Positions 40,407-52,306 of a stretch of DNA of 64,000 nt are shown piece after piece. Within the stretch, counting starts at the first letter, position 1; each line of letters opens with the position of its first letter. The translations under genes were made by a program, and so were the position numbers. A model generated the notes under the pieces. The model was not told the DNA's origin. It worked only from the letters and a program-made list of their open reading frames with translations, and did no database searches. Origin of the DNA: Dioscorea cayenensis subsp. rotundata (taxonomy: Eukaryota; Streptophyta; Magnoliopsida; Dioscoreales; Dioscoreaceae); contig NC_052476.1 in NCBI RefSeq assembly GCF_009730915.1, positions 18,196,162 through 18,260,161 of the forward strand, in the 5' to 3' direction.

Positions 40407-42640
40407 ATGGCTTCCAGGCTTCTTTGGGCTTCCAGAGCTGCCTCTTTCCTTCGGATCTCAACCTTCAATAGAAGCTTCTCTTCTGGTAAATCCTTCTTTT
40501 ATAAAAGATCATTTCTTTTTTTGTTTTTCTATATTTTGATCCGTTGGTTTTTGTATGTTTGGCCCTTTTTGGTTTTGGTAAGATCTGTTGGTTTTTAGGT
40601 TAAAGATTGGATTTTTATCAGCTGGCATTGTGCTTTCATCTTTTTGGTGTGGTTTATTGTTTATACTTGAAAACAAAGGACAAGTATTTTTATTCATTTT
40701 TCTTCTGTTTGTGTGGTGAATTCTCACATTTGATGTTTTATTTTCATCTTTGTGGTGTAGGATAAATAATGATTGGAAACATTTTGTGAATTCTCTTTTT
40801 AAGTTTGAAAAAGGAGGAAGACAGGGTTTTTATTCCTTTTGTTTGTTTTCTGCTTATGTGGTGAATTTTTCACATTCACATTGATGTACCTTTTTCATCT
40901 TGGTGGAGGTTGATGATTTTTGTGATCTCTTGTTCTAGGAGCAGGTGATTAGCAACTTCTTGTGCAATTTCATCTCTTTGATGAATTCTCTTGTTAATTT
41001 GGAAAAGGAAAAAGATACATGACATATTTTCATTCTCTCTCTGTTCATGTGGTGAATTATCATGTTTAATGGGTTTTTCATCTTGGTGGAAGTTGATAAT
41101 TTTGTGATCTCTTGTTCTATAAGCTGGTGATTAGCAACTTCTTGTGAATTCCATCTCTTTGATGAGATTCTCTTGTTAAAAATTCAAAAAGGAAAAAGTA
41201 AATGACATGTTTTATGTGGTGAACTCTCATGTTTAATGTTTCTTTTTAATCTTGGTGGAATATGATAATTTTCTCGATCCGATGGAGATGTGATCTCTTG
41301 TTCTATATTTGTGACCTCCATCTCTTTGATGAATTCTCTTGTTCAGATTAGAAAGGATAAAAAGGCAAAATGTGTGTTTCAATTTTCCTTTTATGCAATG
41401 AATTCTTACATCGAATGCTTTTTTTTAATAAGCAGGCTATCTGCAAGTTCTTTTGAATTTCTTATAATTGTGGTCTATCCACAATAGCAGAAAACTTTTC
41501 AAAAGCCAATTATGAGTTTTATTTTTCTTTTGATTGTTCTCATGAAAGTTTTATCCTGAAATATATCTGTTTATAACTTTATATTCATATGATATTATTT
41601 GCAATGTTAATGTATGCACAGATTGTAGTAATTATGATTTTCCGAAGCATTATAGTTCTTTTTAGTCTGTGGTTTTTGGATGATTTATTTCCCTTTATTG
41701 TTTCATTCCACAGTTCCTAAAGGATCTCAAGTACTCCGAAACTCACGAGTGGGTAAAAGTAGATGGCTCATCGCCGGCCACAATAGGAATCACTGACCAT
41801 GCTCAGGTGCCTAATAAAATTCCAGTCAAGATTTCGACAGTGCAATTGAATATGTTGGAGATCTTGAAACTCATTATTGGATTGTTTCGGTTTTTGTTAT
41901 TTATTTGGTTCACTGAAACGAGATTTTGTGTTCAGGATCACTTAGGAGATGTTGTTTATGTGGAATTACCAGATGTTGGCAATGCTGTAACACAAGGTAA
42001 AAGTTTCGGTGCTGTGTGAGAGTGTCAAAGCGACGAGGTGATATTAACTCACCGTCTCTGGAGAGTAATTGATGTCAATACCGAGCTGAATGGATCTCGG
42101 TTTGGTGAGTGTTACGAGAAAAATTAGCATAATAAATATTTATAACATCGCGAGGAATTTAGTACGATTTCTCTATTTTAATCTTACAACCAAATCAGAG
42201 ATCTGCATATATATACATATATATGCTTGTAGAACTGAGATTATTTGAAATGGCGAATATGTAGATGGTTACAGCTTTATATCTTTCATGCTTGTTTTGA
42301 ATTGAGTGAAAAATAGAAAAAACAAAAAAGGAAAACAAGGAACAGATTTGCTTTGGTATTTGCTCATTAAGCCAGATCTTCTTCATCTCCGATGATAAAA
42401 TTGTTTGAGTGGAGTGAATGTTTTGTTAGTTACGTCAATTTGTTTGATTTTTCTAAGCTTTCGGTTTTGAATATTATTAGTGATGACATTTTTGCTCTTC
42501 GCTTAGGTTAATGCAAGTCCATATGACAAAGGGATGGATAATAAAAAGTTCAGATTAAGAATAAGAGCATAGAATTGGATTCCTTGATGGACTCTGAAAA
42601 ATCGACCAAATTCTGTGAGGAAGAAGATGCTAAACATTGA
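40407..42640 (+). pseudogene. GDCSH: Glycine cleavage system H protein, frame-broken copy
   Basis: Four exons with introns: 40407-40485 (mitochondrial presequence MASRLLWASRAASFLRIS), 41714-41806 (KYSETHEWVKV ... GITDHAQ), 41936-42104 (DHLGDVVYVELPDVG) and 42507-42640 (ends CEEEDAKH-stop). H protein carries lipoate on the Lys of the ESVKATSD block and shuttles the aminomethyl group between P, T and L proteins in mitochondria. Here an extra base after FGAV gives TGA just before that Lys, and at least three more single-base indels follow within 90 bases. Exon 2 has one extra C and exon 4 is also shifted in the middle. As written only about half a protein could be made. All introns are retained. 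Confidence 0.85.
40633..41365 (+). repeat. Degenerate tandem repeat in intron 1 of the H-protein gene
   Basis: The motif TTTTTCATCTTGGTGGAxxTTGATxATTTT recurs at about 40633, 40741, 40891, 41074 and 41241, each followed by GTGATCTCTTGTTCTA and CATCTCTTTGATGAATTCTCTTGTT in the last three. The spacing of those is 183 and 167 bases. The copies are diverged and the array fills most of the intron. Confidence 0.75.
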
Positions 42641-43354
42641 TGAAAAATTTCGTATTTTTAGATCGCGGGAAACTTCTTGTACGCCAAACTCTGAAAAGCT
42701 GATCATCTTTTTGCGACCGAATAATCATCTGTCAACTCTCTTCTCAAGCTTTGTAGAACTGCACAAAGCTGTGATGTTTATCATGCTTTTGAGTTGATTT
42801 TGACATTTTATTCAAATTTGAAGAGGAGTTTAATGTTGAAACAGTTACTGTAATGAATGCAAATGGAGTTGCATGAATGTATAAATTAACTTTCGCAAAT
42901 CTGTGTTTGATTTGCTGAAGATCGGAGTTATGGAATGATGTGTTTTCATTATATCATCAAAATTTTTATTTCCTATTGCATCAACATAGGCTAATTATCT
43001 TGTTAATCCCCTTTAGAAATAAGATTATTTATGGTTGCATTATTTGTTAAGCTTGATTAGAAAAATAGAGATTTAATTAATGGTTACTTAATCTCAATGG
43101 TGAAATCTCTGATGTACAACATCTATGCAATTTTGATTATAAACAGTATAAAATACAAGACCAAAAACAAGACATAAAACACAGACAAGACCCAGTAGGA
43201 AATCACGGGAAGTTCATGCAGTCTCTCACTGATCACTACTGTTTATAGATCGAAAGTGAAGCAACACTGGCACAATAATCTGATAAAGATTTTAACAAAA
43301 GACCTTCACTAGATTAACACTAACAATATCATTGAATGCCGGTGAAAACACAAC
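42641..43354. other. Spacer between H-protein and SCI1-like remnants
   Basis: AT-rich with no recognisable gene or repeat. Confidence 0.45.
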
Positions 43355-43589
43355 TCAGTCCCTACTTGTCTTTCCGTTACAATGTGGGCTGTTCGAGGGT
43401 CCGCTAGCTATGCCCTCGTAGTACCGGGAGGCTAACTTATGAGTTGTTCCAGTCCTTCATGAGGCAGGAGAACTCATCCCGTGCTTGCTCGGATGAGAGG
43501 TCGGAGAAAGTACAAAGCCTTTTCTCTTCTTTCCAAGCCAGGTTGAGAATTCATTGTTGCTTTGAGAAATAATCATCTTTCGAGCAACT
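43355..43589 (-). pseudogene. SCI1-like (style cell-cycle inhibitor 1) last exon, frame-broken
   Basis: On the minus strand three frames must be combined to read a familiar C-terminus: KDDYFSK, NNEFSTWL, KEEKR...FSDLSSEQARDEFS, MKDWNN and KLASRYYEGIASGP. This block order matches the C-terminal part of plant SCI1-like proteins, small nuclear Lys/Arg-rich proteins reported as cell-cycle regulators. At least four single-base indels lie within about 200 bases. The customary basic end is replaced by about ten unrelated residues before TGA at 43355. A possible first exon lies 2 kb away (45650-45780). Identification is from recalled motifs. Confidence 0.6.
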
Positions 43590-45590
43590 CTACAAACCTG
43601 CGACAAAGATTTGACCATCAGGTTTTTCAAACACAGCATTAAAGGAAAAAACAATTAAATGTATAAAACAAAAGTGAAGAAATAGGCAGCATTCATTAAT
43701 CGATTGAGGCATTATATTTCTAGAGCCCAGATGTCCTATTATTTTTAAAATGGCGAATAAGAAAATATTTGGTCCATCAAACATTCAATGATTGACAGAA
43801 CTTAATAGGATTGATCCCAGAGGGAGCTTGACATTATACCAAGAATCATGTCTTTATATGTTAATTTGAACTTAGCAAAAAGCATGCAAATAAATGAGGA
43901 AGAAGCTTTCTTTTTAGTATGATCAAGATCTTCAACAAGTAGACGATGCTCACTAGCTTCTGGTCTAATCTAGTTCTTCGGAATTATGTAAAAAATTTCT
44001 AATATGAACAATACGACTTCATCACAAACTATAGTTCAGGGGTTTATCAGACTGGAAACAGACACTAACTGGAACATAATGATGATACTGATTTTTAATT
44101 CATTTTACAAAATTCCAGTCATAATATTACAAGTGTTTTAAAGGTATCCCATTCAATTTTACAGTGCTGAATCACTAATAGATGCTGAAAAACATTTACA
44201 TCCATGATGACACTAATTTGTTTTGTTTTATTTTAGCTTAGAACTATATGAATTTCTCCATTTTAGCCTCTCTGTACTAACTTAAACACAAAATATGCTG
44301 CATGTCCGATCACATCAGCTGCCACATTGGACACAATGGAGAAAACAAACAAATTCATATAGTTTTTAGGGGCCACAAGAATTTCACTTTAGGGCATAAA
44401 TCTGGATAAAGCTGGATCATTCATGTTACTAAGAGATGAAGTAGAGTTGGTCTTTGCATTTATTGAGATATCATTCATCTTCTTTACTATGTTTTTCTCA
44501 AAATTGTCTTTTTAGAGTGTCTAATTTTTACATGCTTATGCCATCAAAAGCTATAAGCTCAAATTCTACATTACATGAGGCAATCATATAAAATCTAAAC
44601 ATTGCTGAACAAAAATTTAGTCCATTAAGTTTTAAGATAAGGTTTAATGCCTTAAAACAAGGGAAGCGAGATAGTAAGTAGTTCTACATTCTACTCCCTA
44701 ATGTTGCTCTAATATATATATATACATCAGTAAGCCTGCCACACACCTGAAACTCCAAATCTTACAAACAACAAATCTCTTCTAATAGATTCATGAAGAT
44801 GATGACTTTTCCAGCAGCAAACATTTCAACGTTCCAAGGAAAAACTAATATGACAATGCCAGCAGCAAAAAGCCGATGCATAGATAATCAAAACAAACTT
44901 ACAAAAAGCAAGGACGCATAAGAAATACTTTTTCCTCAACAACTGAGTATCATGTAACAAGCATAAACCACTTACGACATCTCCTCTCTTAAAAATTTCT
45001 GTGAGCAATTTGCATCCACATGGATAAGCAAGCAAAAATATCTCGACAAAATTTCTAATATTTGCTTTCCTTTCACCAGATTTTCCATGTCATTTTTAGT
45101 TCAAACCAAAGTACACAAACACAGAAAATAAGATGGATATACATCCATGAAATTTCTAATCTTTGCTTTCCATAAACCAATGTCCCTATTCTCATCTGTT
45201 CTCATTCAATCCAAAGCCCAAAATCCAAAATCTCTAAACACACAGAAAATAACATGGATATGCAAATTAAGAAGACATATACCAATGAATTTTGTCTTTC
45301 CTATTCTTTTCCACCACTATATCAATTCTTTTATCCAAATTTCATCAATTTTCTATCAGCATCAGTAGCAGCAGCAGGCAGAACTAGAGTAAAGATTTCA
45401 AACAAATTATAGGCCAGGAGCATGATTTGGGGCAAAAATAAGAACACTCACTGAATCAAATTCTTATTCCTATACTTTCCATGCTTCTACTCCTTAAGAA
45501 CTTCTTCTCTCTGCATAGAAACTACATTAGGGCAAAATCAATAAATGCAATACAAATAGATTATAACCACATGTAAGAAAGGACAGCTTT
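43590..45590. other. Possible intron of the SCI1-like remnant
   Basis: No other gene is recognisable. If the basic stretch at 45650-45780 is the first exon, this is its intron. Confidence 0.35.
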
Positions 45591-45649
45591 ATGGGATCTC
45601 TCACTGCTCTTCACGTCTACTACTTCGTCTTCTTCTTTTTCGATCATTG

Positions 45650-45780
45650 CGCTTCATCAGCATCCCGCAGTTCCGCCTCCTCTCTTCACCCATCCAACTT
45701 CTTCCGATGCTTCACTGCACCTTCTCGGCCTCCTCTGGATCGAAGAACAACACAACGAAAGATTACCATGAAGAAGAAGA
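45650..45780 (-). other. Lys/Arg-rich stretch, possible first exon of the SCI1-like remnant
   Basis: Read on the minus strand it contains MGEERRRNCGM and RNDRKRRRRSSRR within about 30 codons, then a stop. SCI1-like proteins start with such a basic region. The link to 43355-43589 is by orientation and composition only. Confidence 0.3.
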
Positions 45781-45949
45781 GAGGAGGAGGAGAGGAACCT
45801 TGCGCCTTCTCTCTCTCTCTACGAACCTCGAGAAGGAGAAGGCGAGAGAGATGATCTCCTGCTTCCGCGACTTCTCTTCACTTCCATCTTTTTCCACTTC
45901 CGCTCAAGAAGTCCCGGCTTCCAGAGACTCGGGTAACTAGGAGAGTAAA

Positions 45950-47935
45950 ACGATAGAATATCTTTATTTGGTGCTTTCTAATTTACTCGATCCTACCGAT
46001 TGGTAGGCATTTGAGATGAAACGGCTTAATATGTAGAAGTTTGGTAGAAAGGCTTTTAAAAATTAACTTATGAGAGTAGTTAAGTCGCTTTTTATATTTT
46101 ATGTTTGGATGTGTTAGTGTAGAAGGCGGCTATATATATGTAAGGTTGTTTGGATGTCGTTCTTGAAAGAGCTTTTCGATGTCAATTCTTTATAGACGCG
46201 GTGGTTTATTATAATAGCAGCTAAGATTGTCTGCTAATATACTAACTTGTCCCCAATATTAATACAAATATAATAATAATATTAACATGATGTCAAATAC
46301 TAATTAATATACTAATTACAATATATGAATACTAAATATGAATGCTATATACTAATACAAATGCAAATACAAATATACTAACATACCTAATATTAATACT
46401 TCATATAATAATGACAATAATAATGATGATCGTAATAATTATAATAGTACTAATATACTTAATATATTAATAATAATACTAATATTGGATACAAGATACT
46501 AATATGCTAATAATAGTACTATTCACCCAGTACAAATATGCTTCAATATACTGGTGCTATTGCTAATGTATTAGTGCACCTCAATTCTAACACTAATACT
46601 AATGTACTATGATTATAATTATAATTATAATACGTGAAATTATTGATGATTGAAGGAAAACAAAATATATAAAGCGTAGTCGTTTTAACTTATTTGATAA
46701 AGAGAGTGGCACAGTAGTTTAATAAAGCTCGAGAATAGAACACGAGAGTGCTGCTTTCCAGAAAGCGGCTGCTGGTGACACACCGAAAGAAATGTTTTCA
46801 GAACTTTTATCGAGTTTTACACAACCTGCCGGGAAAAGCTAATCTAGACGTGTTTGGTGGGAGGTCGCAAAACATAGCGACACGGAGGCACTAAAAGCCG
46901 ATCAGAGCACTTCGTGGTCCTTCGATGGTGTTTATTCTCAAAATATCTTTCTATTGATTGAGATGTGTCAAATTCAGTCCCTCGTTCGCGTCCGTCCCAC
47001 CTGTGATGCGTGAGTTTTTATCGTTAAAATATTACTAAAAATAGTATCTAATTTCTGAGTTCTCGTTGAGGATGGGATCAAACGATAAGAGAAACACTAG
47101 GCCCTCTCTCTTTTCAGCTAACCCTATCCCACGCAACCACCATGTACTCTACGACGATCCCCCACCCACGATCAGTCGTCGTACATCGCGTCCGCATCGT
47201 CCTACTGTTTCCAGCTTCGATTTGTTGGCCTTATCTCACACCCACCACCACATCGTGCCTACTGCCGTGTCACTTTCTACTTTAAAGTGCATGCGAGTGC
47301 AGTCCCATCTCTAGCTGGAGGTTTTGAAGAACATCCGCCACGCCCCCTCTTCGTTTGAAGATCCAGCCGATGGTGGGACGGTGGAGTGCAAACTTTCCGC
47401 TTCGCCTCGGCGATAACTAGGCATTTCACTGGGTTTGAATTTAATTACTGGATGGTGTACTGTTCTTTGCTATTTGAATTTGATTTTAATTAGTAGGTGT
47501 ATCACTATACTATTTTCTACCATTTTATTCATTATTACATATGCTAACGTGATATTAAATTTGATTATGATTTCATTGATTATTATGAGTCTGGATTAAT
47601 ACTTTACATGTTTTTCAACCCATTTTACAACATTGGAGCATTGTAGCTTTTGAAGTGTTTAAGTTTGAGGGAATTGACTTTATTCGTGTGTATGTTTGCT
47701 GGGAAGCAACCTAATTTCTAAAACTTTATTCAGTTGGTTATACCTTTCATATATTTGTCTTATTCCTGCATGTAATGTAATGGAGAAATTAATATATACA
47801 TGACAGAGTAGGTATAGAAAATTTAATTAGTGACATGTACTTGAAGTTCTCATTTCAAGGTGGTAGTCGTGGGTGCTACACATGATATGCTCTGCAGCTC
47901 AATATACAGTCAGCTGATTTTATAGGCGATGTTTG
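45950..47935. other. Gene-poor, repeat-like DNA
   Basis: 46240-46640 is a loose array of AATACTAATATA-like words. 46100-46220 includes TTATAGACGCGG, also seen at 47980, hinting at transposon subterminal repeats. The 82-codon frame at 47066-47314 has no recognisable family. Confidence 0.4.
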
Positions 47936-47936
47936 T

Positions 47937-48080
47937 CACTATAAAGCACAACAACACGAAGGACCACAGCTTTATATATAGACGCGAAGGACCACCACCA
48001 AGATGCTTTAAATTATATATGCTTTAGGGAGAAATGGTCTTTATATAGACATAAAGGACCGCCTGTGTTATAATAACTGC
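47937..48080. mobile_element. Possible small CACTA-type element
   Basis: It begins CACTATAAAGCACA and ends TGTGTTATAATAA, an imperfect inversion of the start. Between them a unit like TATATAGACGCGAAGGACC recurs (47950-48055), as in the subterminal repeats of CACTA elements. Ends are degenerate and no convincing 3-bp target duplication is seen. Confidence 0.35.
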
Positions 48081-48539
48081 ATAAGTAAGTAATGAATTAG
48101 ATCATTTTACATTACATAATTTGTTACATGCAAACCTACACTGGCTGTGATGCAATTATAATATTCCAATCATTAGTTATTAGTTAGAAGTGGCCTTTTG
48201 TTTTAGCATCTAAAGTTTTGGATCTTATCATCTACTGCGGCCTATGCTTGAATGTGTAATGATATTCTAAACTGGTAGATATAAATTAATGAATGACGGC
48301 TATACTGCTTGTGTAATTACGTTCTTATCATTTCAAAGTAGTGAGTCACATATATATTTTGCACTAATTAAAGAGTTTATGTACAAGTGGGTAGATTATT
48401 TTATACCCTAATAGTGATAGTCATTGTTATTGTTTTCAATACTCAATTACGGAATCCGTATACTGAGTTATTATATGTAATGATACTGTGTGTGAATACC
48501 TTAGTTTAGATTTTCTTGCTGCCACATCGTAGCACTGAC

Positions 48540-50480
48540 CAATTGTGAATACACAATCAATTATCATCATGGAGGGTTACTGAATCAGGAGAAGTTAGAT
48601 CTCTCGATGGGCGAAATGGATGAGATTTTGTTGACCACGACAAATTATGTCATTGGGACTTATTGGGTGATCTAGGATATGCAGCATCTGTCAAGGCATG
48701 GGGTTTATGTATTACGCTGAATGATGGATGCACTAAAGTGTCTGAGATACGAGATGATGGAGGGTGGTAGAGCAGCTAATCAAAATCAAGAAAATATTGG
48801 GCAATGAATATATATATATGTGGAGCCATCAAATTGTTGGGCAAGAGAGAAATTGGCTTCAGGTTGAGTGGATGATAGATGTTAATATTGCTATGAGAGT
48901 TGAGTCACGAGCTAGCAAGATGTTGCATGGAATTGGATGTGGACATGATAATGAAAAGAAAGGCAATGTATGGATGGAAATGAGGAATGTTAATGAGGAG
49001 TGGCAACAGCGGTGGCAATGAGGAGTAACTTAGATCTGCGGATGATGAAGAATGCGTAGATGTGCCATTTTGTTAGGCTATTACTCGAGATGCAAATAGG
49101 TAGACCAGAAAATGCAAAGGGATAAGATTGAAAATGATTTCGCAATTGAGGAATGAAATAGGAGGGAGATTACGAGTGAAGATGATCACGCTGTGATGCA
49201 GTAGAGATGAAGTGCTAACTTTCGTACGATTATGAACTTTAGGGGTTGAAGGATGAGACCTTGTATAGGCTAGGAATTCGAGTGGAGTTAGAAAATGCAG
49301 TCATTTGGAAGTCGGAGGAAAGAGTTGGAGACATGAGGTAGTACTTCTACTGAATGGGATGATCCGAGTGGTTATAAGGAGTTGCAGCCCGTATTGATAG
49401 TTATGATGTAGACCATGCAAAGGTTGCCGCGGTCCGAGATAGGAACATATATGACCTGCTTGAGTTCCTTTGGTTGGTTCTCAGCCTAGATCTTGGGTTT
49501 GAAAGATCTGAAATCATTCAAGGAGGAATGAGACTTATAGGATTCTCTCAACAAAAGAAGGGAGGTTTGAATTTAAGTTAAAAAGTGCCAGTTTGAAGTA
49601 GTTAGAGCAAAAGTGTAATGGCAAAAGAATGCAAATAGTTAATCTTATGCTCTTGGAGGTAAGCGGAAGGAAGATGTGTTTTGTGGTCTAAAGCATTGTA
49701 CGAAATCATACATGCTACTTGGGACTACCAAAAAGCAGAAGGAAGAGTGGCGATAGGTTAATTATCAAAAATTTGGGAAATTTATAAGTTTTATGCTTTA
49801 AGTTAGGGTCAAAGCAACTTGGAGAGCGATGAGTGAGGGCTTATAAGATTGAGTGTGTTTGTCACCTACAAGGTCTACTGCGATAATGCGAGTTTAGTCG
49901 CTGATTGAGGGAACAATTCGAGGAGAAGATTTCAAAGGTGATAAATGTATGCTCTTGAGTTAAGAAGCCACAAATCTCGCGGGAGTGGTGCTGTTGTGGT
50001 TGATGAAAGAGGTTGTCAAAATGAGTTGCTTGTGTTTGAGGCAGCACGTCACGTATGTGAGAAAGGCTGCCAGGAAGGAGGGTTTCTTAAGTGGTTGTAG
50101 GAAGATTGTTGAGGAAACCAGTGAATCTTGGTCCTAATTTAATGATAACTTGAAAGTTAGGATTTATGTCTGAGAAGGCTTGGGATGGTCTATCATTAGT
50201 GATGATATCATGTAGGGTAGATATAATGAGTGGGTGATTATTGAAGAAAGAAACCCCCAAATTTCTCTTTATTTATCACTTTATATCTGAATTAATTGTA
50301 ATCTTACTTAATCAATTTTGAAGCTGTCATTTTATTACATCTTTTCTAGGTTATTAATATAATTGGGTGTTTTAATGTGGCGAGGAAAAGAAGGAATAAA
50401 AGGGGCTATGGTAGAGGCAAATCAGGTTGGAGAGGGAAGCCAACAAACCCGGTACATCGTGGAGATCCTAGAGTGTAACA
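48540..50480 (+). other. Degenerate purine-rich coding-like region, possible MULE transposase remnant
   Basis: Short frames interrupted by many stops give phrases such as WDLLGDLGYAASVKAWG and LNDGCTKVSEIRDDGGW (about 48650-48760), reminiscent of the N-terminal region of plant Mutator-like transposases, and a basic end RRNKRGYGRGKSGWRGK near 50390-50440. No DDE catalytic motif can be placed. I regard the assignment as tentative. Confidence 0.25.
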
Positions 50481-51779
50481 CTGATAGAGCATGACTACTG
50501 CTTCGACAAAGAAAGCTTAACTAAGAATAATTGTGAACTTGATGTAATATTGCATACTATATCAATCGTGGTTTTTGGGTTCATATTGTATCCATGGTAG
50601 ATACCATAACTTTTGAAATCTCTCGTATATCATTGCCTACGAGAATGCAAACGATTATGTAAGACTAAATGTTATGCAAACTTGATGGATTCAATTGGAT
50701 GTATGCTTCAAAGTCTTGAAAGTGATGTATTACTAATAATTGTGTTGTATTACTCGGCATTGCCATGTTGGATTGGGAAACAATTATATGTTCCAGTTAA
50801 AAATGAATTTAGTGTGATTTTGTTGCTTAAACTAAATTGTAGTAGATTACATGTCATGCTGCACATATCCTGCTGTAGATTATATGTCATAATTAAAATT
50901 GGATTTTGATGTCTAATTGAATTACATTTTACATAAACCTTCAATTTTATTGATCAAAATATCTATAACACAATATGTAAACCAATTGGATTATAGAGCT
51001 AAATCAAAATATCCATGGAAAACCAAACTACATTGGATGTTCACAAATTTTGTTGATGAATTTGAATCAAATGAGCTGAACTTGATTAATTATCTTGAGG
51101 CCAGCTAGGGTATGGTATTGCATATGATGCTAGAGGTTGAATACCATATCGAGGTTTGCACTTAGGTACTCTAAGTGGATATGGTGAAATATCTACAACA
51201 ACACTCCAATGGTTGCTAGGGTAGATGTTTTGGAGTAGAGGCGAAACTAAGGCAGTGTGAAGCTGACACATGGACGGTGTTAGATGGAATAGAGGACCAA
51301 CGGTGGCTGCGGTGGAAGGGCGAAGCGGTTGGTGGAGTAGGTTGCCAGAAGAGGTGCAGAGAGGAGGGCCCAAGTGTTTCTCTTATACGGTTTTGGATCC
51401 TACCACGATCGGGACTCATAATCTTAAAAACTTTTTATTTGATAATAAAAAAAAGACTACTTTTTTATGAATTTCCAGCATGTACATTATCAAAAATAGA
51501 TTAAAATTTTTTAGGTGATCATTTAATGAGATAAAATTGAAATTACATAACCATTTGATTCAAATTGAAGTTTAGAGCCAAATTAGGAAAAGAGTCATTA
51601 TTTGGTGTTTTATTAAAAACTTTACCTTTCAAGATAGCGCGAGTTGGCATATGTCGGGGCCGAGGTGTCTGCTAGCGCTTAGTGTCGGAAACGCATTAGC
51701 ATGCTTGTGGCTTGACATGCCCGCACTAGCATGGTTGACCTCACGAGTTGGGTGCTTTTAGGCAAATGTCACCAATCAC
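50481..51779. other. Intergenic, nothing recognised
   Basis: Several frames of 60-98 codons exist on both strands without family resemblance. Confidence 0.4.
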
Positions 51780-52306
51780 TAGGATGGGCCGAGTGAGGCG
51801 GGGCGAGGAGTATCTCCCCACTCACTCCCCATCTCGGGCGGGGATTCCCCATCCCGCGCCCGGTTGGGGAATCAGGAGGAGGGAAGCCCCAGCTCACCCC
51901 ACGGATCCCCCGGGGATCCCCTCTCAACCACCAACACAATATCATTAATCTAATGTTTAAATTCATGAACTTAGAATCTTAGATACCAATTACAGACCCA
52001 TCTTTTATTAATAACAAACATGATATTATATTATATATAATTTTTATTTTAACACATCTTTACAAAGAAATCTAATAATCAAAGATCCATAAAATTAGTA
52101 TTAATTGAGACTAATCATTATTAATAAACATTGTATTATATTATATATTTTTATATTTCAATAAAAAAGTATATATATAAAAATATTTCGGGGCGGAACT
52201 CCCAGGGGCGGGAGATCACTCCCTGCATCGTGGGAGGAAAAACCGGGATTCCCCTTTTCAAAACATGGCGGATCATGAGGCTGGGACTCCGCCCCATGCC
52301 ATCCTA
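51780..52306. mobile_element. 527-bp hAT-type MITE
   Basis: Ends TAGGATGGG and GCCATCCTA are inverted over 8 bp (TAGGATGG), with the GC-rich similarity GGGGCGG continuing inward. Both sides are flanked by the identical 8-bp target duplication CCAATCAC (51772-51779 and 52307-52314). TA-G ends with 8-bp duplications define hAT elements. The GC-rich subterminal parts contrast with an AT-rich core. No transposase. Confidence 0.88.
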
